Source: Paraburkholderia sp. C35 (GTDB lineage Bacteria; Pseudomonadota; Gammaproteobacteria; Burkholderiales; Burkholderiaceae). Taken from it: a DNA stretch of 39,617 nucleotides. Numbering within the stretch: the stretch's first letter is position 1; each line of letters starts with the position of its first letter. Position numbers and translations under genes: made by a program. Location of the stretch: the NCBI RefSeq assembly GCF_003121405.1, contig NZ_QBUY01000084.1:1-39617 (forward strand). The letters run 5' to 3'. The notes beneath the pieces are model-generated. The model saw only the letters and a program-made list of their open reading frames with translations, was not told where the DNA came from and ran no database searches. Shown one piece after another: positions 1 through 8,198 of the stretch.

Positions 1-97
1 CTTTCTTTTGCCTACTTTTGTTAGCGGCGGCAAAGAAAAGTAGGTGCCGCCCCGCACAGGGGCAACACTAGCAGACCAGTAACAAACCGCGGATGCC
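1..97. repeat. Dispersed hairpin repeat, left-end copy
   Basis: Positions 24-97 match the reverse complement of 39537-39610 over 74 bp with three mismatches (positions 45, 79 and 94). The copy carries an inverted repeat, CCTACTTTT at 11-19 and AAAAGTAGG at 36-44, around a GCGGCGGC core. It has no coding capacity. I recognise the sequence type as a multi-copy intergenic repeat of Paraburkholderia-like genomes, but copy number cannot be checked here. Its position at the very end of the window suggests an assembly break at a repeat. Confidence 0.85.
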
Positions 98-124
98 CCC
101 ACATAACCACAACCACCCCCCAAC

Positions 125-153
125 ATAAAAAACCGCCGACCACACCAGTCGGC
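125..153 (-). terminator. Possible minus-strand intrinsic terminator
   Basis: GCCGAC (135-140) and GTCGGC (148-153) flank a 7-nt loop. Read on the minus strand the hairpin is followed by GG and a run of six T (125-132 region). No minus-strand gene to its right ends here, because moeA is on the plus strand, so its role would be to stop antisense transcription or readthrough. The call rests only on shape. Confidence 0.3.
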
Positions 154-162
154 CACCCCCGT

Positions 163-168
163 TACAAT
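163..168 (+). promoter_or_regulatory. Candidate -10 element for moeA
   Basis: TACAAT lies 31 nt upstream of the moeA ATG, within GTTACAAT. The same hexamer precedes surE, dnaX and the ArnT-like gene in this window. No convincing -35 is seen at 16-18 bp upstream. Confidence 0.35.
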
Positions 169-199
169 CAATCTTTCCGAATCGCTTCTTCGACGATCG

Positions 200-1486
200 A
201 TGTCCACGCCCACGCCCCCGGCATCACCTGCGCAGCCCACGCCGCGCGCTCCCATGCTCTCGACAGCCGACGCACTCGCGACACTCCTCGGCGCGGCCCG
301 GCAAATCGACGGCACCGAGACGCTTCCGACCCTGGAAGCTACCAACCGGGTGCTCGCCACCGATGTGGTCTCGCCACTCGACGTGCCACCGATGAACACG
401 AGTTCGATGGACGGCTACGCCGTGCGGATCGCGGAACTGTCGCAAGGCGAGCGGCGTCTGCCCGTCTCTCAGCGCATTCCGGCCGGTCACGCCCCGCAGC
501 CGCTCGCCGAAGGCACGGCCGCGCGCATCTTTACGGGCGCCACCGTGCCGCCCGGCGCCGACGCCATCGTGATGCAGGAACAGGCGGAAGCCGCGGGCGA
601 CGAAGTGACGATCCTCCATACGCCCAAAGCCGGTGAGTGGATCACCCAGCAGGGCGCCGACATCCGCAAGGGCGCGACCATCCTGCCGGCGGGTACGCGG
701 CTCACGCCGCAGGCGCTCGGTCTGGCGGCGTCCGTCGGCTGCGCGCAGCTGGACGTGGTGCGGCGCGTCAAGGTCGCCGGGTTCTTCACCGGCGACGAAC
801 TGACCATGCCCGGCGAGCCGCTCAAACCGGGCGCCATCTACAATTCGAACCGATTCACGCTGACCGGCCTGCTGCAGAAACTCGGCTGCGACGTCACCGA
901 CTACGGCATCGTGCCCGACAAGCTCGATGCGACCCGCCAGACCCTGCGCGACGCGGCGCAGGCGCACGATCTTATCCTGACCTGCGGCGGCGTGTCGGTG
1001 GGCGAAGAAGATCACGTGAAGCCCGCCGTCGAGGCGGAAGGGCGTCTGTCGATGTGGCAGATCGCGATGAAACCGGGCAAGCCGCTCGCGTTCGGCGCGA
1101 TCCGCCGTGATTCGCAGCCGGATGCCCAGGGCGCGAGCGCGCAGGAAACGTTTTTCATCGGCTTGCCGGGCAACCCCGTGTCGACTTTCGTCACCTTCCT
1201 GCTGTTCGTGCGCCCGTTTCTGCTGCGCCTCGCCGGTGTGCGTACCGTGACGCCGCGTGCGCTGTCGTTGCGTGCCGATTTCACGCAGCAAAAGGGCGAC
1301 CGACGCAACGAATTTCTGCGCGCCCGCGTCAATGCGGCGGGCGGCCTCGATCTGTTCCCGAACCAGAGTTCGGCCGTGTTGACCTCGACGGTCTGGGGTG
1401 ATGGCCTGATCGATAATCCGCCCAATCACGCGATCAGCGCCGGCGAAACCGTGCGCTTCATCCCGTTTTCCGAGTTGCTGAACTGA
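200..1486 (+). CDS. moeA: Molybdopterin molybdenumtransferase MoeA
   Basis: MoeA inserts molybdate into adenylated molybdopterin in the last step of molybdenum cofactor synthesis in the cytoplasm. The 428-residue product carries the family signature SSMDGYAV at residues 68-75, the GGVSVGEEDH loop of the MogA-like domain near residue 263, and LPGNPVS near residue 326. These are typical of MoeA/gephyrin E-domain proteins, and the length is close to the family norm of about 410. The first 18 residues are Pro/Thr-rich and look dispensable; a second ATG at 254 is an alternative start, and neither start has a good Shine-Dalgarno sequence. moaD and moaE follow on the same strand with short gaps, so the three genes probably form one cofactor operon. 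Confidence 0.95.
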   Translation: MSTPTPPASPAQPTPRAPMLSTADALATLLGAARQIDGTETLPTLEATNRVLATDVVSPLDVPPMNTSSMDGYAVRIAELSQGERRLPVSQRIPAGHAPQPLAEGTAARIFTGATVPPGADAIVMQEQAEAAGDEVTILHTPKAGEWITQQGADIRKGATILPAGTRLTPQALGLAASVGCAQLDVVRRVKVAGFFTGDELTMPGEPLKPGAIYNSNRFTLTGLLQKLGCDVTDYGIVPDKLDATRQTLRDAAQAHDLILTCGGVSVGEEDHVKPAVEAEGRLSMWQIAMKPGKPLAFGAIRRDSQPDAQGASAQETFFIGLPGNPVSTFVTFLLFVRPFLLRLAGVRTVTPRALSLRADFTQQKGDRRNEFLRARVNAAGGLDLFPNQSSAVLTSTVWGDGLIDNPPNHAISAGETVRFIPFSELLN

Positions 1487-1526
1487 ACCCGGCCGTACCG
1501 CGTCCCTGACTGAACACGTATCGAAC

Positions 1527-1784
1527 ATGAAGATCCAGCTGAAATATTTTGCGAGCGTGCGTGAAGCGCTCGGCCGGTCCGACGAATCCGTGGATCTGCC
1601 CGAAGGCATCGCCACCGTCGGCGATGTGCGCGCGTGGCTGCGCGTGCGCGGCGGCGTGTGGGCCGAAACGCTCGCGGAAGGCCGCGCGCTGCGCATGGCC
1701 GGCAATCACGTGATGACGGACGCCGGCACGCGCGTCACCGACGGCTGCGAAGTCGCCTTCTTCCCGCCCGTCACGGGCGGCTGA
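1527..1784 (+). CDS. moaD: Molybdopterin synthase sulfur-carrier subunit MoaD
   Basis: This 85-residue ubiquitin-fold protein ends in Gly-Gly (VTGG), the tail that is adenylated and thiocarboxylated to donate sulfur to precursor Z. The start MKIQLKYFASVREALG is typical of MoaD. It lies 40 nt after moeA and 23 nt before moaE, its partner in the MoaD2-MoaE2 molybdopterin synthase. Size and both ends match the family, so the start and the function are secure. Confidence 0.95.
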   Translation: MKIQLKYFASVREALGRSDESVDLPEGIATVGDVRAWLRVRGGVWAETLAEGRALRMAGNHVMTDAGTRVTDGCEVAFFPPVTGG

Positions 1785-1807
1785 GCCAGCCAGCGAGGAA
1801 ACCAGCC

Positions 1808-2284
1808 ATGACAGTCCGGGTTCAGACGGAAGACTTCGATCTGTCGACCGAAGTGGCCGCACTGCGCGCGCAGAACCCCAAGGTGGGCGCCGTTGCGTGC
1901 TTCGTCGGCACGGTGCGCGACATCAACGAGGGCGAAACCGTCGAGACAATGGAGCTCGAGCACTATCCGGGCATGACGGAGAAGTCGCTGGAGGCGATCG
2001 TCGAAGCCGCGCGGGAGCGCTGGCCTGGCACCGAAGTGCTGATCGTGCATCGTGTGGGCAAGCTGCTGCCGCTCGACCAGATCGTGCTGGTCGCGACTAC
2101 CTCGAAGCATCGCGGGAACGCCTTTGCATCCTGCGAGTTCGTGATGGACTACCTGAAAACCCAGGCGCCGTTCTGGAAGAAAGAGAAAACGGAAAACGGC
2201 GAGCGCTGGGTCGATGCGCGCGTGACGGACGATGAGGCGCTCGCACGCTGGGGTCTCGAATCGCTGAATTCGAAAACGGATTAA
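1808..2284 (+). CDS. moaE: Molybdopterin synthase catalytic subunit MoaE
   Basis: MoaE is the large subunit of molybdopterin synthase and converts precursor Z to molybdopterin with sulfur from MoaD. The 158-residue protein has the conserved HRVGKLLPLD segment, the KHRGNAFASCEF segment and the LKTQAPFWKKE segment that carries the active-site lysines. The frame is open further upstream, but those codons overlap moaD; the ATG at 1808 gives the normal family N-terminus and follows GAGGAAACCAGCC, which contains a usable Shine-Dalgarno sequence. No intrinsic terminator is seen after the stop. Confidence 0.95.
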   Translation: MTVRVQTEDFDLSTEVAALRAQNPKVGAVACFVGTVRDINEGETVETMELEHYPGMTEKSLEAIVEAARERWPGTEVLIVHRVGKLLPLDQIVLVATTSKHRGNAFASCEFVMDYLKTQAPFWKKEKTENGERWVDARVTDDEALARWGLESLNSKTD

Positions 2285-2338
2285 CCGTTATTCGCTGAAC
2301 GTTTCAAAAAATAACGCGGCGACCTTATTCCGGCTTCG

Positions 2339-2406
2339 AATTGTTAAATCGCGATTCCCCGAATCGTTACAGAAATCTTCGCAACGTCAATCGCAATTGT
2401 TAAATC
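2339..2406. repeat. Pair of 12-bp direct repeats
   Basis: AATTGTTAAATC occurs at 2339-2350 and again at 2395-2406, 56 bp apart, in the AT-rich gap between the convergent moaE and truncated haemoglobin genes. No hairpin with a U-tract is seen in this gap. The function is unknown. Confidence 0.5.
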
Positions 2407-2423
2407 CTGACCAATTGCTCAGT

Positions 2424-2984
2424 TTATTCGCCGTCGTGTGATTTACCGATGATTTTCGCGGGAAATGGTTCACCGCGCGGACGGGCATGTTCGGCGGCAT
2501 GTGCTTCGCGCGAGCGGCGGCGGGGCGCGACTCGCTCCAGCAAGGCCTGTTGCTCGGCGGGAATCTGATAGTCCCAGCCGAACTTGCTCAGTTGCAGGCT
2601 CTGCGCGATACGCAGCGCGGGTTCCATGAAGCGCACGGCGGCGGCGGGTTCGTAGCGTGACTCAACCGTGTCCAGGAACAGAAACAGCCAGCGGCTGAAG
2701 TGCCGCGGCTCGAGGCCCGCCAGCGGCATGTGGGCCTGCTGCACGTTGCCGCGATACTGTTTGGCGCCCAGCGTGAGCGATCCCCAAAACACGCACATCT
2801 TCGGCAGATGCTCGTCCCAGCGCCCCGCGAGCTTCTGCTCGAAGGCGGGGCCGAGCAGCGGGTCGGCGCGCACGCGATCGTAGAACGCGTAGACGAGCTC
2901 GCGGATGTTGTCCTCGGTGGGTTCGGCGTGACGCACCGCCAGCGGGGTGCCAGCGGGAATATCGGAAGAAATATCGGACTTCAT
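2424..2984 (-). CDS. Group III truncated haemoglobin
   Basis: A 186-residue globin of the 2-over-2 group III (P) class. The B helix has the FYDRVRADPLLGP pattern (Phe34, Tyr35), Trp67 lies in the CD/E region (FWGSL), and His85 in QQAHMPL is the expected proximal haem ligand. The C-terminal 35 residues or so form a basic tail (PRRRSREAHAAEHARPRGE) beyond the normal globin fold. It is divergent from an NsrR-like regulator, with palindromes between the two genes, which suggests a role in nitric oxide binding or detoxification; the family is also linked to oxygen and peroxide chemistry. The start is the first ATG; no clear Shine-Dalgarno sequence precedes it. Confidence 0.85.
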   Translation of the reverse strand: MKSDISSDIPAGTPLAVRHAEPTEDNIRELVYAFYDRVRADPLLGPAFEQKLAGRWDEHLPKMCVFWGSLTLGAKQYRGNVQQAHMPLAGLEPRHFSRWLFLFLDTVESRYEPAAAVRFMEPALRIAQSLQLSKFGWDYQIPAEQQALLERVAPRRRSREAHAAEHARPRGEPFPAKIIGKSHDGE

Positions 2985-3028
2985 ATGTGGAACAAAAGTG
3001 AGTCGCGGTAAACCCGTGGTCGCAAACG

Positions 3029-3049
3029 TTTAGACGCGGTCGATCTAAA
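3029..3049. promoter_or_regulatory. Candidate operator between globin and NsrR-like genes
   Basis: TTTAGA and TCTAAA form perfect 6-bp arms around 9 bp, 45 bp upstream of the globin ATG. The position suits a repressor site for the globin promoter. Assignment to the NsrR-like protein is inference; the sequence is not a close match to the enterobacterial NsrR consensus. Confidence 0.35.
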
Positions 3050-3083
3050 TTAAGAAAAAATGCGCTTAAAACGAAAGTTAGCG

Positions 3084-3112
3084 TTTATAGTTACGCGAAA
3101 TAACGATATAAA
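3084..3112 (+). promoter_or_regulatory. Candidate promoter and operator of the NsrR-like gene
   Basis: A sigma-70-like pair, TTTATA (3084-3089) and TATAAA (3107-3112), is separated by 17 bp. The spacer holds a 23-bp pseudo-palindrome at 3086-3108: TATAGTTA, 7 nt, TAACGATA, with 7 of 8 arm positions paired. A site there would block RNA polymerase, which fits autorepression by an Rrf2 regulator. Confidence 0.4.
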
Positions 3113-3225
3113 AACGCGGCAATAAGAAGTGGCCAGCCAGCATGTTATTGCGCGTAAGCATTACCGGCGTTAGTGGAGCCGGCGTGAACATTCCGCACGC
3201 TGCTCCGTCCGCGATTTGCCTTTCA

Positions 3226-3723
3226 ATGAGACTGACAGACTATACCGATTACTCACTGCGCGTGCTGCTTTACCTCGCGGTCCGTTCCGAAGGACTTGCA
3301 ACGATACAAGACATCTCAGACGCCTATGGCATATCGAAGAACCATCTGATGAAGGTGGTTCAGCGCCTGGCCGAACTTGGCTGGGTCGAGACCGTACGTG
3401 GCCGGAACGGCGGCCTGAGGCTGTTCGAACATTCGTCGGCGCTCACCGTCGGCGAAGTGGTCAGGGCCGCCGAGCACGACTTTGCGCTCGTCGCCTGCTT
3501 CAACGGCTCCGACGCGAGCGGCGCCCACCGCGAATGTGTCATTCAGTCGCAATGCCGCCTGAAGAACATTTTCGAATCGGCGCGTGCCGCCTTCTTCCGT
3601 GAACTCGACAGTTATACGATCCGCGACATCGCCGAGCCGGCGTCGCCGTTGATGTCGCTGCTCGGCCTGAAGCCGTCGGCGACGATCGTGCCGATCGTGC
3701 CTGTCGTATCGACCGGCACCTGA
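3226..3723 (+). CDS. nsrR: Rrf2-family regulator, NsrR-like
   Basis: A 165-residue winged-helix regulator that begins with the usual Rrf2/NsrR start MRLTDYTDYSLRVLLYLA. The recognition helix region is ISKNHLMKVVQRL, and the RGRNGGLRL wing is typical of NsrR, an iron-sulfur sensor that represses nitric oxide detoxification genes. Three cysteines (Cys91, Cys104, Cys110) could bind the cluster, but the spacing is C-x12-C-x5-C rather than the C-x4-C-x5-C of E. coli NsrR, which means an 8-residue longer loop. The frame is open from 3142, but the ATG at 3226 gives the family N-terminus. The neighbouring divergent haemoglobin supports the role; a related Rrf2 protein with another ligand is possible. 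Confidence 0.8.
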   Translation: MRLTDYTDYSLRVLLYLAVRSEGLATIQDISDAYGISKNHLMKVVQRLAELGWVETVRGRNGGLRLFEHSSALTVGEVVRAAEHDFALVACFNGSDASGAHRECVIQSQCRLKNIFESARAAFFRELDSYTIRDIAEPASPLMSLLGLKPSATIVPIVPVVSTGT

Positions 3724-4024
3724 AAGAAGCGCGTCGGAGGGCGGCCGTCCGGGCTGGTCGCAGCAGGATCGCCGACGGCGCTGCCGACGTGCAGCGACCG
3801 TCGCCCGGCCGCGCGACGTGACCAGAACGGCGCGCCCAGCCCAGTGCCGGCTGGTATGCGCGGTGCGCGGCTCGCGCGTCCTTCGGCGCGCCTTCCCCTC
3901 GCTTTCGCCCGATTTCTTGCCGGGCTACACTCCGCTAGTCAATCGACGTCCCAGTCGCGTCTCGTGATCTCCGCACGCTCGTGCGAAAGTTGTGTAAATT
4001 CTCTCTCCCTGATGCAAAAAAACG
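3724..4024. other. Intergenic region without a supported gene
   Basis: This stretch between the NsrR-like gene and the clpB promoter holds GC-rich short inverted repeats but no hairpin followed by a U-tract. A 61-codon open frame at 3844-4029 has no Shine-Dalgarno sequence and no recognisable protein, so I do not call it. No RNA gene is recognised. Confidence 0.6.
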
Positions 4025-4052
4025 CTTGAAACCGGCAGAAAACGCCTCATTT
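4025..4052 (+). promoter_or_regulatory. Sigma-32 heat-shock promoter of clpB
   Basis: CTTGAAA (4025-4031), a 13-bp spacer, and CCTCATTT (4045-4052) match the sigma-32 consensus CTTGAAA / CCCCATnT at all but one defined position. Transcription would start near 4058, giving a leader of about 25 nt. That leader contains the GGAGG ribosome binding site at 4070-4074. Confidence 0.85.
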
Positions 4053-4083
4053 TGGTGGTAATCGAAATTGGAGGTCTCCGTAG

Positions 4084-6681
<2,598 letters not shown>

Positions 6682-6747
6682 GACGCATGCGTCACGGGAA
6701 CGGATGCATCGGATAGCGATGAATCCGTTCCGCTCAAAAAGCAGAAA

Positions 6748-6777
6748 GGGCAACGAAGCAATTCGTTGCCCTTTTTT
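6748..6777 (+). terminator. Intrinsic terminator of clpB
   Basis: GGGCAACGAA (6748-6757) pairs perfectly with TTCGTTGCCC (6762-6771) around a GCAA tetraloop and is followed by six T. It lies 66 nt after the clpB stop. A-rich sequence on its left may let it also stop transcripts from the convergent DUF937 gene. Confidence 0.92.
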
Positions 6778-6829
6778 CATGCGCGGTCCGGCTGGCGCCG
6801 CGCACGTCGAACTTGCCGCTTGACTACGC

Positions 6830-7276
6830 TCAGGCGTTCTTGTTGCCGAACAGGCCTGCGATCTGGCCGAGTGCGCCCAGTGCGCCCGACATGCCACCTG
6901 CATCGACCTTGCCATCGGCGGGGACTTCGCCGTTCGGCGTCGCCGCGTTGACCACGTGCGGCAACACTTGCGACAAAAGGCCCGTCACCATCGACGGATC
7001 GACGCCGGCCTTCGCTGCCATGCTGCTGACGGCTTCGGAGCCGAGCACGTTGTGCAGCGTATCGGCGGCGATCGGCTGATTTTCACCATTGCCGACCCAC
7101 GAACTGATGATCTCGCCCGCGCCGTTTTGCTGGAAGCGCTGGATCAGACCGTTCAGGCCGCCGGGCTGGTTGTTGATGAATTCGAGCGCCGTGGAAATCA
7201 GCGCTGCCTGGCCACCGCCGCCTTCAGGCGACTGGCCGCCGCCGAGCATGGAACCGAGGGTGTCGAGTAGGCTCAT
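6830..7276 (-). CDS. DUF937 (YidB-like) protein
   Basis: A 148-residue protein of the DUF937/YidB family, whose biochemical function is not established. It begins MSLLDTLGSMLGGGQ, has a Gly-rich stretch at residues 11-23, and contains the family pattern NQPGGLNGLIQRFQQNGAGEIISSWVGNGENQPI followed by a helical region ending in GQIAGLFGNKNA. No signal peptide or membrane segment is evident. The frame is open upstream to 7393, but the ATG at 7276 gives the family start and follows an AGAGAGAT-type purine stretch. It ends convergently with clpB. Confidence 0.8.
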   Translation of the reverse strand: MSLLDTLGSMLGGGQSPEGGGGQAALISTALEFINNQPGGLNGLIQRFQQNGAGEIISSWVGNGENQPIAADTLHNVLGSEAVSSMAAKAGVDPSMVTGLLSQVLPHVVNAATPNGEVPADGKVDAGGMSGALGALGQIAGLFGNKNA

Positions 7277-7338
7277 GACAATCTCTCTTGTGAAGCCGGT
7301 GCGACGCGCGTATGGCGTGCGCCGGCAGGGAACGAAAC

Positions 7339-7355
7339 GCCGCGCGACGCGCGGC
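7339..7355. repeat. GC-rich 17-bp palindrome
   Basis: GCCGCGCG and CGCGCGGC flank a single A in the gap between the ComEA-like gene and the DUF937 gene, both minus strand. It could be a weak terminator hairpin for the upstream gene or a regulatory site. There is no proper U-tract. Confidence 0.35.
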
Positions 7356-7417
7356 ACCAATTGACACCATGAAGCGTGAGGCAATACGGCCACTGAACGC
7401 TGATGGATCGCGCGTCC

Positions 7418-7972
7418 TTATGCGCCCGATGCAGCAGACGCAGCCTTGCTCTTCTTCGATTTCTTCGACTTCGAAGCGGTCGTGTCCGACGCCATGGCGG
7501 GCGCGGACGCCGCCATCGCAGCGGGCGCCGATGCCGCCGCATCAGCTTTGCTCTTCTTCTTCGACTTCGATGTTTTGCCACCCGATGCGGCATCGGCGGG
7601 CGCAGCAGGCGCCGGCGTCTGTGCCGTGGTCGCGGCAGGCGCGGGCGTGGACTTCGACATCGTGCTGCCCGTGGATTTGGCGGGTGCGCCCGTCGGCGGC
7701 GCGGACGAGCCGTTGATCGTCAGGCCCGCTGCTTCGAGATTCTTCACCGATTTCTGGCCAATGCCTTTGACCCGGTTGGCGAGATCGTCGGCGTCCTTGA
7801 ACGGGCCATTTTTCGCGCGTTCGTCGATGATCGCCTTCGCATGGACAGGGCCGATACCCTTGACCGATTCGAGCGCGGCCTGATCGGCGGAATTGACTTC
7901 GACGGCGGCCGCGAATCCCGCCGACAGCGACAGAACCAGCGCGGTGAACAGCATCAACAGCTTTTTCAACAT
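7418..7972 (-). CDS. Secreted ComEA-type helix-hairpin-helix protein with Lys/Ser/Ala tail
   Basis: A 184-residue protein with a Sec signal peptide (MLKKLLMLFTALVLSLSAGFAAA). It is followed at about residues 24-86 by a single ComEA-like double helix-hairpin-helix unit containing VKGIGPVHAKAI and VKGIGQKSVKNL. Such domains bind DNA without sequence specificity; ComEA itself takes up DNA in the periplasm. The last 100 residues are low-complexity Ala/Pro/Ser with KSKKKSK and KSKKSKKSK clusters, a basic tail that could add nonspecific DNA or anion binding. The start at 7972 follows GGAG with 8-nt spacing. No other competence gene is nearby, so a role in transformation is uncertain. Confidence 0.8.
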   Translation of the reverse strand: MLKKLLMLFTALVLSLSAGFAAAVEVNSADQAALESVKGIGPVHAKAIIDERAKNGPFKDADDLANRVKGIGQKSVKNLEAAGLTINGSSAPPTGAPAKSTGSTMSKSTPAPAATTAQTPAPAAPADAASGGKTSKSKKKSKADAAASAPAAMAASAPAMASDTTASKSKKSKKSKAASAASGA

Positions 7973-8051
7973 GGCAATCACTCCATTGAGGGCAAACAGG
8001 TAGCCGGGAACGGACGACGCTTTCATTTGAGCAAGCACTGCGTTCAAGCAT

Positions 8052-8069
8052 AGGACAATTTACTGTCCT
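8052..8069. promoter_or_regulatory. Candidate operator upstream of the ComEA-like gene
   Basis: AGGACA, 6 bp, TGTCCT form perfect 6-bp arms 80 bp upstream of the ComEA-like start. The site is in the gap between pbpC's end and this gene, so it most likely belongs to the ComEA-like promoter. No regulator is known. Confidence 0.35.
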
Positions 8070-8198
8070 CTTTGACCGATCGGCGCGTCACGATGTGAGA
8101 ACTGGCCGCGAACCAGGCGCGAATCAAGCGCGATTTGGCCGCGAATTCGCCGATTTATACCGGTCGAATCGTGACAACACAATCCAGCCTCACCAAAT

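Noticed and set aside
224..1705. Long 493-codon open frame antisense to moeA
   Set aside because: It is a by-product of high GC and codon bias in moeA and moaD; the translation is Arg/His/Gly-rich and resembles no protein family.
3844..4029. 61-codon open frame upstream of clpB
   Set aside because: No ribosome site, no protein-like composition, and its end overlaps the sigma-32 promoter.
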